A DNA stretch of 64,000 nt from Impatiens glandulifera (lineage: Eukaryota > Streptophyta > Magnoliopsida > Ericales > Balsaminaceae). Each line of letters starts with the position of its first letter. The first letter of the stretch is position 1. Both the position numbers and the translations under genes were made by a program. Location of the stretch: positions 45,977,382-46,041,381 of the forward strand of contig NC_061863.1 of NCBI RefSeq assembly GCF_907164915.1, in the 5' to 3' direction. Shown here piece after piece: positions 33,521-46,408 of the stretch. The notes under the pieces are model-generated. The model worked only from the letters and a program-made list of their open reading frames with translations, did not search any database and was not told the origin of the DNA.

Positions 33521-35660
33521 TACAAGATTGATTCAACACGGTCTTGAATTAAAGCTCTTGATTACTAAGAATCGCTTATGCAAGACAAAATGTCCAAAAT
33601 AGGACCAAATCAGAAATACACCGGTTTAAAATTCATAACTTGAGCCACATGCCTTCAAAAATGGATTTCTACATACGGTTAGAAAGCTAAGACATAGAGC
33701 GATTGAATGACACTGGTCTAAGGATTTTATTCAACATTTAAGGGGGTCTACACATCCCAGCAAGTTGATGCAAGTGTACTAGTTTGGATCTTTGAGCGAA
33801 CTGAAATTATGTACAACTTCATAAATTTATATCTTTTGATCTACTTTGCCATTTGGTACAAATGAGCTACTATTAGAAATATTATTGAGTCATATTTCTA
33901 TTGATACCAACTAGCGCTCATGGTTTGACCTACAACCCATGCTAAGTTGCCCGTAAGCCAACCTGTTCAATTCGGGGTCACCTACGTTTCATTGAGAAAT
34001 GTGGTATATCTTGATCTTTGTGAACAACATGAAAGTTGTAGCTGTCTAATACACATTTTTAATGCACCCAAGCTAAACCTCAATGGTGGTCTAAGTCATT
34101 TGATTGAGTCCGACAAAGTTCCTATTTTTATAAGATAACTAAAGACCAAACTAAAAAAGGCAAAACTTTAAAAAATTGTAACTTGATCCTCACTAAATGA
34201 TTTGGCATATTTGAATTGGAGACTGTATCTTGATCAGACAACTTGACCAATACTCATCCCAATGTCCGAGTCACCGCCAATCGAATCACAAGCCAGTTAC
34301 AATTTAAAGTTGGCTTACTTAAATGCCTAATGGTATTTAAATAAATTTACTTATTAAATTGAGGCACGATGGTTCACTTTTACAAATTCTATAATGAGAC
34401 ACTTGAGAGAAGACTGAGGAGTTCCTATTTAGTGATCGAGAGTAGAGGAAACCATTCGAGCAATTTCTAGCGAGCGTTTGCAACTTCTTTTTCATTGTTG
34501 TTTAGTACATTCTACTTCCTAAGGTGAGTTCTAAACTCAATTTGCAATTTCAACTAATTGAAGAAACATACATTTATCAAACAATCCATACATTGATTCT
34601 TAATTTATGCAAATCCGGTGTTATAGAATTCGCTGCTCTTGGTCTTGTTGAAATATCTTTGGAGAAAGTTCAATCAGAATAAGCTATTAATGAATTTACT
34701 GAAGCAATATAATGATTAGGCACCTGCACCTAAAAAGGGAGTTAGTGAGTGACCTAGTAGTCGTAGGGCACGAGCGGTATAAGAAGAAGGGAGGGAGCCT
34801 GGAGTTAAAGACTACTGACCTAATTCAGACCGAGACCTCGACTTACGTCCATCGGTCGGTACCGGAACCTGTCTTTTTCATTCTTTATAATCATCTTTTC
34901 CTGGTGTGGAATTAGGCTTAGGATTTTGAGGTCCAATTTAGTGTGCCTCAATGTTAGGTACAAAAGAAAGAAAGAATCTATATATATTATATTATATTAT
35001 ACTAGAATCCCCTCCAATTAGAAGTACAAAAGGTGAAGATCTTATTTTTACCAATTGGTTTTCAAATCAATCAATACTATTAATTAACAGGTTTATGTAT
35101 TTTCCACCATTGGTGAAGAAATATTTTATATGTATGTACCATCTTTAATGATGATGTTATTTTTAAAGATTTATATCTAATCAATTAGATTCTAAATCTT
35201 AATTTGCAAAAACATTGTGTAGCCTATTCTATGTGATGCAGTGATTTAAGCGGCCTAAGGATCCATTAATTTTTACTCTTATCGAAGGGTTTTTCACGTT
35301 AAAGTTGATGCGAGGTTGAAGACTTGATTAAGTTCCCCTAACCTTAGTCCAAAAGCTTAGCTTAAATAGAAGTATATAGTGGCGGTGTCTTCTGATGGTA
35401 AAATAACATTGAAATAGCTAATTAAATTAAATTAATTTTAAATAAAATATAAATAGAGATGAATATAATTATTTATAATTTTTAGAATTAACCATTTGTA
35501 TTTGTAAGTTAAAAAATTGATCTAACTAAAATTTTAAAATAATTCATAATTTATCTTTTCATCATTCTTAAATATTTAATTATTATGGACATAAATATAC
35601 AAACTAAAATTAATAAGATAAATTTGTGAGAAATAAAAGTTATTATTAGATGAGAATTAA
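33521..35660. other. Unassigned intergenic DNA
   Basis: Continues past the end of the A/B homology. No gene or complete element is recognised. Part of 33550-34950 is of moderate GC and may be an old retrotransposon interior. Confidence 0.4.
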
Positions 35661-35998
35661 TTAATTTAGAAAACAACAACAATTATACAAACCAATAGCA
35701 GTTTTATAGCATGTGCCATTATAATTAATGTTGAATCTTTGCTTGCAAGCAGCAATGCAATCTTGCGTAAGAGGGCTTTTACAATTCCCTATCACTCTAC
35801 ACCTAGAAATGTCTATCCCCGAATTCAAATTCGATGACCCTGCATCCATTTTTTCATTTAATAAAACTACAATAAACATAAATAATAGATAAATAAATAA
35901 ATAAAAAACACACCTTCCATTATGGGGATAATAGTAAGTAGAGACACCATACTTATCAAGAAATAGATGTTGAAAAGCTCAATATAGTTTCTTTCCAT
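35661..35998 (-). CDS. Defensin-like secreted cysteine-rich peptide (two exons)
   Basis: Predicted exons (minus): 35998-35914 and 35866-35661, giving 96 aa. Exon 1 encodes a hydrophobic signal peptide (YIELFNIYFLISMVSLLTII). Exon 2 carries eight cysteines: C51-x5-C57-x7-C65-x3-C69-x11-C81-x9-C91-C92-C93, with G79 before C81. The intron after the signal peptide and the GxC / CxxxC / CxC layout fit plant defensin-like (LCR/SCR type) peptides, which are secreted and act in defence or in pollen-pistil and other signalling. The junction is GT-AG and keeps frame, but the 47-base intron is shorter than plant introns usually are, so either splicing is unusual or the gene is damaged. The exact subfamily is not assignable. 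Confidence 0.55.
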
Positions 35999-36093
35999 TG
36001 TGGTTATTCCTAGTTAGTTTAGTATTCACATCTTTCATCTCTTATGCATCCATATATATATAGATAGAGAATGCTTAAAAAAGAAAAAAAAAA

Positions 36094-37410
36094 AAAAAGA
36101 GTCAATATGAATTAGAAAAATGACATTTGTTTTAAAAGTAAATGAAAAGAAAAAAAGAGAAATGAATAATGGACAAGTTAATGTATATAATATAATAATA
36201 TATTATATTGATATATTATTATATTTAATATAATAATATATTATTATATTAAATACATTAACAGATAATTTTCCAAAAATATAAAGTAAAATAATTATAT
36301 AAAAAAATTATTTTCTTATATATCAATATATATATAAATAAGGAATATTTTAAAAGGAAAAGTGAATATGAATTAGAAAAAAATATTTACATTAATTAAA
36401 AGGATATACACAATTTTATAAAAAGAAAAAAATATTAATGTAAAAAGATTATATATAAGAAAGTGAATATGAATTAGAAAAATGACATTTAATTTAAAAG
36501 TAAATGAAAAGAAAAAAAGAGAAATGAATGGACAATGTTAATGTATATAATATAATAATATATTATATTGATATATTATTATATTAAATACATTAATAGA
36601 TAATTTTCCAAAAATATAAAGTAAATTATTATATAAAAAATTTAATTTCTTATATATCAATATATATAAATAAGGAATATTTTAAAAGGAAAAGTGAATA
36701 TGAATTAGAAAAAAATATTTACATTAATTAAAGGATATACACACTTTTATAAAAAGAAAAAAATATTAATGTAAAAAGATTATATATAAGAAAGTGATTA
36801 TGAATTAGAAAAATGACATTTAATTTAAAAGTAAATAAAAAAAAAGTAATGAATGGACAATGTTAATATATTTATTGATATATTATTATATTGATAATAT
36901 AATAATATATTATTATATTATATTATATACATTAACACAGGTAATTTTCCAAAAATATAAAATAAAATAATTATATAAAAAATTTCTTTTAAAAGGAAAA
37001 ATGAATACGAATTAGAAAAAAATATTTATTTTAATTAAAAAGATATACACAATTTTATAAAAAGAGAAAATTATTAATGTAAAAAGATTATATATAAGAT
37101 AGTGAATATGAAAACTACATTTACTTTAAGATTAAATAAAAAAAATACTAAAAAAATGAATGAACCATTTTATAAAAAATAAGTAAATATAAATGTAAGA
37201 GAAACATGTATACAAAAATATTCCTCTTCAATATATATAGATAGGAAATATTTTCAAAAGAGAAAGTGAACATGAATTAGAAAAATAATATTTACTTTAA
37301 TTAAATATTTTCAAAAAGAGAAATGAATGGATTATTTTCTTATAAAAAAAAGGTAAATAAAAATATTAAAAGATTATATTTTATTAATAAATATAAATAA
37401 ATAAAATGAT
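36094..37410 (+). repeat. AT-rich tandem satellite, about 310-360-bp unit, four copies
   Basis: The landmark tgaattagaaaaatgac starts at 36109, 36470 and 36801, with a degraded match near 37109. Each unit also holds a poly-purine stretch and a ttaatataataatatattat palindrome-rich core. Confidence 0.8.
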
Positions 37411-38300
37411 TGAATAACTCACATCAAAAGAGATGTTACCTTGTAAAATATGCATGAAGATTTAAATAACACTAGCAAAAAGTTCGTGCACTTGCACGAA
37501 TGTAAGTTAACACATATATTAACTAAAAAAACATGAAAAAAAAATTAAAAATCATAAAAGAAAAATTAATTTTTTTGTTTTTTTTTTGTCTTAATAAATC
37601 TTCGTTCGGCGAACAACCACTAAATGCTTGTAGTTGCTACTTAAATCCACCATTCAAATGGATTCCTTTGTGTTATTTTTTTAGATTCTAATATAAATAG
37701 ATATTATAATAGTTAGTCTAAGTTGTAAACATAAAAAAAAGTATAATATGAAATAATAAGTAGAATGAATATCGATAATTGGACAATATTTTTTACTACA
37801 TTTTTTAAGGTTGCAAGGATCGTAATTGAACACAACACAAGGAATCATAAGTTCTAATTTCTCAAATTTTATGACTATAAATATCATTTAAAAGTCCTAC
37901 AAATTCGAGACTATAAATATCAAACAAAACTCTTATTCATAGTGTCGATTCAATCAAAACTTATCCAAATTAAATTACAGAGATCAATAAATACGATTGA
38001 AATCATCATCCGATAAGGATTTAGTGGATCTACACATTCAAACAATAAAATTGTTGTTCGAAATTTCTCTTTTTATGTTCTTGCAGAGAATAAAAGTATA
38101 ATATCAAAAGGCTAAGAGTTTAGTAACATTCTAAATAAACATCTTATTATTTCAATTTCAAATCACCAAAATATAGAATAGTGACAAGAAAAATAAATAA
38201 ATTTATTATCAAATGTAAAGACAAATACATATATAAATACCAAAATAATGTAGATAATGAACAACCAGCAATATAACATTAAAGTTAAAATATGTCAAAA

Positions 38301-38314
38301 AATAATAATAATAA

Positions 38315-38359
<45 letters not shown>
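38301..38359 (+). repeat. (AAT)n microsatellite
   Basis: About 14 aat units, with one interruption. Confidence 0.9.
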
Positions 38360-38360
<1 letters not shown>

Positions 38361-38447
38361 GTATTCATTGTTTATGAATTTACTTATACCACCTAACAAT
38401 TTGTCTAAAATTTTGTAAAATGAAACTCATTTTTTTGTTGTATTAAT

Positions 38448-38960
38448 TTGTTTTATTTGATGTTAATTATTTGGATAAATTATTAATATATATGAATTTA
38501 AGGTTGTAATAATATTTAATATCCATTAATTTTATTTGCATTAATTAGTTATAAATTAGAATGAAACTGAATGATTTATTTTATGGATGAGAGGTTATAA
38601 TAATATTTATTATCGTTAGTGAACATATTAAACGTGAGTATATTTTTTTTACAATTTAAATCTCCTAAATAGTTTTCATAATTAATATTAATATTTAATG
38701 TAAATCTCAAAATAGAAATTAAAGGGTTTGTTTTATTTGATGTTAATTATTTGGATAAATTATTAATATATATGAATTGAAGGTTGTAATAAAATTTATT
38801 ATCCGTTAATTTTATTTCTATTAATTAGTTATAAATTATAATGAAACTGAATGATTTATTTTATGGATGGAAGGTTATCAATGTAAGTATATTTTTTTTA
38901 CAATTTAAATCTCCTAAATAGTTTTCATAATTAATATTAATATTTAATGTAAATCTCAAT
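38448..38960 (+). repeat. Tandem duplication, 280-bp period
   Basis: ttttatttgatgttaattat begins at 38451 and 38731, and the following 230 bases match closely. The second copy lacks a piece near its centre. Confidence 0.8.
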
Positions 38961-39948
38961 AATTATATATGACTTTTTAGATGAGAATGGTTTATTTTAT
39001 TTGAATTTATTTATAAATAATCAAATTATTTAGATGAAATATTTAATAAAAAATATTAATATATATAGATGGTAGGTTATATTTATTGAGTTTATTTTTA
39101 CTAACATTTATTTTTATAAAAATAGGAGTATCAAAAATTAAAATATACCATAAAAATAGAAGTTGCACAATAAAATTAAATTCATAAAATTAAGAGTATT
39201 AAACAAAATACTTGATCTTTAATTATTCCAAGTTAGTGTATACATGTAAAGATACAAATCTAGAGCTAAACACAATTATTTCAAAATTAAAGTATTTTAA
39301 GTAAACAAACATTCAGAAGTACAATAGCTTGCATCTAGAAGTATAATGATCTACAATGGCTGAAAGTACCTGAAATAAACCAAACAAAATCAGGAATTAA
39401 TGTAATAGAAAAATTAAAAAATCTTTTTGCAAACGAATTTTATGATAAAATGATCTAAATTTCTAATTTACCAATGCTCACACCTCCAGGCATGATAACA
39501 CCATTATCGCCTTGAATCCAATGAACCCATCATTTCCATCAAAACATCAATTGAAATATTAAAAATCAACCTATTAAAGTGATGACTAAAAGTACTTGAA
39601 ACCAACCAAACAAATCGAGAATTCTTATATATAAAGTAAGACTTAAGGAGAGACGAAACATAATAGAGAAGAAAAGTTATATTTCAAGAACTAATAAAAA
39701 TATATGATAAGAAGTTTAGACTTGAGCTCAAGAGTTCATACCACATTACACAAATATGGATCTTCTTTGAAATAACTGAAAGTCTCGTTCTCCCTATGAA
39801 AATGACAACATACGTCAACAAAAACTCAAGAAAAAAATATTCATTGCATCAATAACAAATAAATACCTTTCAGAATATGTATAATCAACAACTCTCTATA
39901 ACAAATAAAGACCTAAGGAGAGACGATTTCTGATTTCCTGCTAAGAAC

Positions 39949-40335
39949 AATGAAGAGAGAGAAATAAATATATCTAAGAAAGAGAAAATACCTATGATGA
40001 TGATGTGAATAATTTTGGAGAGAGCATGATTAATATATATAATATTTTAGAAGAGAATTCAATTAAGTTTATTTTTAAATTAATTAATAAAAAAATATTA
40101 ATATATATATATAAGAGTAACCGACATAGAATAATTAATTATGAAACTTGGTTAATAGAATTGATGAAAAAATATATATTTTATATATTATTAGTGTGAA
40201 TATATATATGGTAAGGGATAGAAAAATAATTAATCAATAAAGATAAATGAAGAGAGAGAAATATATATATATATAAGAAAGAGAAAATACTATGATGATG
40301 ATGTGAATTATTTTGGAGAGAGCGTGATTCACACC
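39949..40335 (+). repeat. Direct repeat pair, 297-bp spacing
   Basis: A segment of about 75 bases (tgaagagagagaaata ... tgatgatgatgtgaat ... ttttggagagagc) occurs at 39951 and 40248 with a few changes. Confidence 0.75.
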
Positions 40336-40416
40336 TCCAACATTTTAAATTAAGCGTCATTAGATATATATAGATTATATTATATGGTGATAAAATGATA
40401 TATTCTAAAAGGGAAA

Positions 40417-40453
<37 letters not shown>

Positions 40454-40489
40454 TATAATATAATATAATATATAGAGAGAATGATTCTT

Positions 40490-40785
40490 TCCTAATTATG
40501 AATTCTAAAAGCCTATATATATTTACATTGTAAACGAGTTGTAGTGGCGGCGTGACTAAAATCTAGAACATACAGATAATTAGAATTTGTAATTATAACT
40601 CTATTAAATCGATTTTTTGAAAGCAAGACGTAGGACATTGTTGGTTCAAAGCTGGGTAAAACTTTTTTATCGTTATTCTGTTTATTCTTTGCTTTTACGT
40701 TATTGTTCTAAATCTATTACGATTGCTATATTTTCGCTTTTCATTCTTCGAGTGATAGTTTTCACAACAAACTAATATTAAAGCG
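40490..40785 (+). repeat. Possible 5' LTR end and degenerate primer site of the outer copia
   Basis: cacaaca at 40763-40769 followed by aactaatattaaagcg resembles an LTR end plus a mutated tRNA-Met primer site, 45 bases before the gag ATG. A TATA-like tatatatatttac lies near 40514. The LTR start was not found. Confidence 0.4.
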
Positions 40786-40828
40786 AGGTTGGTCTAAGGC
40801 GGTCGCAGTTCAATTTCTTTGACTTAAG

Positions 40829-42056
40829 ATGTGGTCGACTTTTAGGTTGGATATTGAGAAGTTCGATAGGACGAAGGATTTTGGGTTATGGAAGATGAAG
40901 ATGAGCGCACACCTAGACAACATGGGAGTCGCTAAAGTACTCGAGTGGGAATCAAAATTACCAGCCTCGATGAATGCAGAGAAAAAGATGGAGGTGTTGG
41001 AAAGGGCCTATAACACCTTGATTCTTAGTCTTACTCACAAGGTGTTACGAGAGGTTGCTAGTACCACGACGACAACAAAGGTGTGACTTCAGTTGGAATC
41101 TTTGTATACGACTAAGACACTGTCGTCTTAGATCTACATCAAGAAAAGATTCTTCAAGTTTAGAATGATGAGGGAAAATATTTGTAAATGTATCTCGACG
41201 ATTATGTCAAGATTCTCCTTTATTTAGAAAATATCAAAGAAAAGTACAAGGATGAGGATAAGATGTTAATACTTTTGAATTCTTTACCGAATTCGTATGA
41301 GACGTTTGTAGACATACTCGAGCATGGAAGGGAAGAACTTACCCCAGATGATGTAATGAGTGCGTTGAGATCAAATGACCAAAAGAAGAAGAATGAATAG
41401 AGAAATGTGAGTGGAGATGGATTCTTTGTTCGAAGGAGAACCGAGAAAAGATACAATAAAAGCAAGAAGAAGAGGAGTTTGAAGTCTCACAGGAAGAAAT
41501 CTACTAAGTGCTATCATTGTGACAAGGAAGGACACTTTAAGCGAGATTGTCCAAATTTGAGTAACGACGGAAAGAAGAGAGGAGAAGCGAAGGTTGTTCA
41601 ATAGGCTGAGAATGGGTATGAAAGTGTGGATGTTCTCGTTGTCTCCACTAATCAGTCCGACAAACATTGGATTATAGATTCCGGGTGTTTGTTCCATATG
41701 ATACCTAACGAGAGTTGGTTCGAGACCTATGAAAAGACTTCGATGAGCAAAGTTTTGTTAGGTAAAAACAAGTCTTGTAGAGTGAGAGGAATCAAAGCAA
41801 TGCATTTCAAGATGCATGATAGAATGGAGAGGGTATTGACGGAAGTACGACACGTCCTAGATCTTCAGAGGAATTTAATCTCTCTTGGCTTACTAGACCA
41901 ACTTGGTTTTGCATGGAAGGGCGAGAAGAACGTATTGAGGGTCATAAAGGGATCGTTATTGGTAATGAGGGGTGTGCGAAAGAAGAGTCTTTTGCGTCCT
42001 TCCTTCAATGCAACACCTTTGTTGGTGATATACCGACAGTGGTAGAAACTTGAGAT
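40829..42056 (+). pseudogene. Outer Ty1/copia element: gag and protease part
   Basis: The ATG at 40829 begins a copia gag (FRLDIEKFDRTKDFGLWKMKM). After frame loss near 41085 it resumes (YLDDYVKILLYLENIKEKY, LLNSLPNSYETFVDIL), reaching a CCHC zinc knuckle CYHCDKEGHFKRDC (about 41510-41550) and the protease motif WIIDSGCLFHM (about 41668-41700). Several stops break it. It is then split by the nested copia element at 42062 and resumes at 45930. Confidence 0.85.
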
Positions 42057-42061
42057 GTATC
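42057..42061 (+). repeat. Target-site duplication of the nested copia, left
   Basis: gtatc, repeated at 45930-45934. Confidence 0.75.
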
Positions 42062-42390
42062 TATTGTTTTTGGCACAAATAGAATCCCACATCGGAATAT
42101 GATGGGAGTGAAAGAAATTTCTTAGTATATAAAAGAAACTATATTCAAAATTAGAATAAATCCCACATCGGAAGATGATGGGAGTTGGGAAAGTTTCTTA
42201 GTGTATAAAAGAAACTCTCCCCTATTTGGTTTATTGCACCCAATATTTGTATCTCTTCTTCTTATTAATTAATAGCCTTAGTGCTCGGAGACGTAGGTAA
42301 CATTTTGGCCGAACACCGTTATCAAATTCTGTTAGTGTGTTGTTTCTGTTGTTATCTTCTTTTGTGTTTCTGTTAGGGTTTTTCCCAACA
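42062..42390 (+). repeat. 5' LTR of the nested copia
   Basis: Starts tattgtttttggc (TG mutated to TA) and ends tttcccaaca. It contains an internal tandem duplication of about 70 bases (cccacatcgga...gatgggagt ... tatataaaagaaact), so two TATA boxes are present. Confidence 0.88.
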
Positions 42391-42423
42391 AGTGGTATTA
42401 GAGCCGAAAGTTCGTCCTTGGCA

Positions 42424-45400
42424 TGGTGGAGTTTTTAAAAGGGGCATCAACTCTTTCGTCATCTTGGACGAGGACACCGATGTCAAATTTGAAGTTTGTG
42501 GTGGAAATCTTTGATGGAACTGGACATTTCGGCATGTGCCAATGTGAGGTTCTAGATTGTATTTTTCAGTAGGGTCTAGATGTTGCTTTTGAGGTTTGAA
42601 AGCCAGATGGTATAGAAGAAAAAGATTAGAGTATCATGAATCGGTTGGTGTGCGGAACAATTCGATCGTGCCTGTCTAGAGAGTAGAAGTATGCCGTGAA
42701 GAATGAAACTTCTGCACAGAAACTGTGGCAAGCATTGAAGAAGTGATTGTTTTGGTTTGATTACCAATCATGTACTACTATGAATGAACATATTATTAAG
42801 TTTAATGAATTAGTAGCAGATCTTTGTTCATGTTAAGTTTGAGGATGAAGTTCTTGATTTAATGTTGATATCGTCCCTTCTTGATGAATTTGAACACTTA
42901 GAAACAACTTTACTTCATGGGAAGAGAAATGTTTCATTTGATGCTGTAAGTTCTGTTTTATATAGTCATGAATTGAGAAAGCAGGAGAAAAGGAAAAACA
43001 AAATAGGTACAGCAGATGAAGCATTGATGGTTAGGGCTCGTTAGTAAAGAAAATCAAAAAGGAAAGGAATAAGATCCGAAAGTAGAGTTGCCAAAGATGA
43101 ATGTGCTTTCTGTCGTGAGAAAGGACATTGGAAGATTAACTGCCCAAAGTTGAAGAAGAAAGAGAAAAATTCTAAAGATGCAAATATTGCAGAAAACAAA
43201 GGTGATGCAGATTCAAAATACTCTTTATCGATGTCACACACAACATCACATCCTGACGCGTGGATATTGGACTCAACCTACACTTATCATATGACACCAG
43301 TTCGAAAGTGGTTCTTTGACTTTAAGGAGCTAGATGATGGAGTTGTTTACATGGGATATGCTAGTATATGTAAAATAAAAAGGATAGGTTCAATCAAGCT
43401 GAGAAATGATGACGGATCCACCAGAATTATTAGAGATGTTCGGTACATACCGAATATGAAAAAGAATCTCATTTCTTTGGGGGCCTTGGAGTCAAAAGGC
43501 CTACATGTGAAATTGAAAAATATAATTCTTAAGGTAATCTCTGGAGCGCTAGTGATGTTGAAAGCTACTAGGAAAAGTAATAATTTGTATTACTATCAAG
43601 GTAGAACAATTAATGGGACAACATGTGTATCAACTTCCGGGAGCAGTAAGGAATTAGAGGCAACAAAGATATGGAATATGCGATTGGGGCATGCTGGTGA
43701 GAAATCTATGCAAACTCTTGTCAAGCAAGGATTGCTGAAAGGTACAAAAGTTTGTAAATTAGATTTTTGTGAACATTATATTCTTGGAAAATAAAGACAA
43801 GTAAAATTTGGCACTGCTATCCATAACACCAAGGGTATTTTGGACTATGTACACTCAGATATCTGGGGACCTGTTAAAACCTCATCTCTTGGAGGTAGAC
43901 ATTGTTTTGTTACTTTTATTGATGATTTTTCTAGAAGAGTATGGGTGTTTACTATGAAAAATAAAAGTGAAGTGTTTAAGAGTTTTCTTATATGGAAAAC
44001 TCAAGTTGAAGATGAGACATGACGAAAGATCAAAATTCTTCGGACTGATAACAATGGAGAATAGAAGAATGATCAATTCTATAAGTTATGCCAAGAGTGT
44101 GACATAATTCGACACTTCACAGTCAGAAAAATACCACAATAGAATAGAGTATCGGAACGTATGAACAAGACATTGGTGGAGAAAGTTCGCTGTATATTGT
44201 CTAATGTTGGGTTATACAGAAAATTTTGGGCAGAAGCTGTGTAATACGCTCAACATTTAGTAAATCGCCTACCATCATCTGCACTTGGTGACAAGACTCC
44301 ATTAGAGAGGTATGGTCTGGAAAACATGTAACTGATTATGATTCTTTGCATATTTTTGGTTCTACAATATATTATCATGGAGTTGAATCAAATTTAGATC
44401 CACGAGGAAAGAAGGCTCTTTTTATGGGATTACTACTGGAGTTAAAGGGTATTGCCTCTGGTGTTTGGATGCAAAAAAAACTATTATCAGTAAAGATATT
44501 ACTTTTGACGATTATTCAATGTTGAATAAGGTAACACCAGACAAGATTGATTATACTCCGCAACATGAGGAGTTTGAGCAGATAAAGATAATCCCACCTA
44601 TAAATGACTCTCCAACGACAGACGAAGAGTTAAATGAGGAAGAGGTTCCGACCCAAGAACCTTCAAAATAACGTGAATCAATTGTTGTGAACAGACCAAG
44701 ACGAGTTATTCAAAAACCAGGTTGGTTTGTTGACATGGCGGCCTATGCACTTCTAGTCGTAGATGATGTTCCTTCCACTTTTTCAGATGTCAGTCGAAGT
44801 ACTGAAAATGGAAAAATGAGAGGTGTTATGGAAGATGAGATGCAATCTTTTTAGAAGAATGAGACATGCAAGTTGATGAATCTACGAAAAAGGAAGAAGG
44901 CTATTGGTTGTAAATGGATCTTTGCTAAGAAAGAAGGATTTCCTGAAAAGTTTGATATTCGATACAAGGAAAAATTAGTAGCTAAAGACTACGCTCAGAA
45001 GGAAGGAGGTGATTATAATGAGGTACTTTCTCCTATTGTTAAACACTCTTCCATTGGAATTTTGTTGGCCTTAGTAGCGCAAATGAATTTGGAGCTAGCT
45101 CAACTGGATGTGAAGACCGCAAACATACACAGTCATTTAAACGAGAAAATTTACATTTATCAACTAGATGAATTCAAAGTTTCTGATAAAAAAATTGGGT
45201 TTTCAAGTTGAACAGATCATTGTATAGGTTGAAACAATCGTCGAGACAATAGTACAAGCGACTTGACAAGTTTATGATGGAGCACAAGTACACAAGAAAC
45301 ATATTTAGTTCATGTGTATATTTGTGCAAACTACAAGATGAGTCTTATATCTATCTACTCTTGTACGTTGATGATATGTTGATAGCATCAAAGAGCCAAT

Positions 45401-45585
45401 ATGAAATTGAAAAATTGAAGGCTCAATTGGGTAGAGAGTTCGAGATGAAAGACATGGGAAAAACCAAATATAAAGGTTTAGATTTGGTAAACACCTTCCG
45501 CGTTTGAGTCGGCGCTAGAGAGCGCCAATTGGAAGCACTTAAAGAACTATTTTTTTAATATTGAAGATTAGTATTTGAATATTGT
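42424..45585 (+). pseudogene. gag-pol of the nested copia, broken
   Basis: Segments in order: gag (MVEFLKGASTLSSSWTRTP; SLLDEFEHLETTLLHGKRN near 42873), CCHC knuckle CAFCREKGHWKINC (43108-43150), protease WILDSTYTYHM (about 43260; Asp kept), GAG_pre-integrase (WNMRLGHAGEKSMQTLVKQG), integrase (HSDIWGPVKTSSLGGRHCFV, FIDDFSRRVWVF), RT (KAIGCKWIFAKKEG, QLDVKTA, YLLLYVDDMLIASKS at 45349-45393). Many stops and frameshifts. RNase H is missing. Confidence 0.88.
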
Positions 45586-45600
45586 GTAAAGGTGGAAATT

Positions 45601-45929
45601 TGTTGTTTTTGGCACAAATAGAATCACACATCGGAAGATGATGGGAGTGAAAGAAGTTTCTTAGTATATAAAAGAAACTATATTCACAATTAGAATAAAA
45701 CCCACATCGGAAGATGATGGGAGTTGGAGAAGTTTCTTAGTGTATAAAAGAAACTCTTCCCTCTTTGGTTTATTGCACCCAATATTTATATCTCTTCTTC
45801 TTATTAATTGATAGCCTTAGTGCTCGGAGACGTAGGAAACATTTTGGTCGAACTCTGTTATCAAATTTTGTTAGTGTGTTCTTTCGGTTGTTTTCTTCTT
45901 TTGTGTTTCTGTCAGGGTTTTTCCCAATT
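45601..45929 (+). repeat. 3' LTR of the nested copia
   Basis: Starts TGTTGTTTTTGGCAC after ggtggaaatt. The terminal CA is mutated to TT (tttcccaatt), then the gtatc duplication. It shares the internal duplication with two TATA boxes. Confidence 0.88.
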
Positions 45930-46408
45930 GTATCGTCCATAAGTCTATGACATAAAATATTGGGGCATGTGAGTGAGAGGGGTTTGAAGGAGTTGATTAA
46001 AAGAGGCTATTTTGACAAGGAGAAACTTGATGATTTTGAGTTTTGTGAGAACTACATATACGGTAAAACTACGGTGGTGAAGTTTGGGCGACCAGTTGAG
46101 GTGACTCAGAAGACGCTCAGTTATGTTCACTCAGACTTGTGGGGGACAACAAGGACTGTAACTCCATGTGGAGGTTGACATTTTATCACTTTCATTGTTT
46201 ATTATTCGTGCAAGGTTTGGGCATAAATCTTGAAGCACAAGGATGAGACATTTTCTAAATTCAAGGAATGGAAGAAGATGGTAGAGACTCAAACCGAGAA
46301 GAAGGTTAAAAAGCTCCGAACAGATAATGGGTTGGAGTACCTAGCGAGGAGTTCAATCAGTTCATCAAGGAAGAAGGGAGGGTTCGACACAAAAGAAAGG
46401 ACCAGAGG
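45930..46408 (+). pseudogene. Outer Ty1/copia element resumed: integrase part, truncated
   Basis: Continues with LGHVSERGLKELIKRGYFDK (GAG_pre-integrase) and integrase pieces (YVHSDLWGTTRTVTPCGG, LRTDNGLEYLA) with stops. It ends abruptly at 46408, where duplicated block B begins. No reverse transcriptase or 3' LTR follows. Confidence 0.85.

Larger units (their letters stand above)
37411..40490. other. AT-rich intergenic DNA with local duplications
   Basis: No gene is recognised. Holds (AAT)n at 38301-38359, a tandem duplication at 38448-38960 (280-bp period), two copies of an aatgaagagagagaaata...ggagagagc segment at 39949-40025 and 40246-40325, and (AT)n at about 40424-40448. Confidence 0.6.
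42062..45929 (+). mobile_element. Nested Ty1/copia element, 3,868 bp
   Basis: LTRs at 42062-42390 and 45601-45929 (both 329 bp, about 20 differences by eye), a gtatc duplication on both sides, and a primer site TGGTATTAGAGC (42393-42404). The interior runs gag, protease, integrase, reverse transcriptase. RNase H is absent: the frame ends after KDMGKTK and meets the polypurine tract within about 130 bases. It sits inside the outer copia's protease-integrase junction, so it is the younger insertion. Confidence 0.9.
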
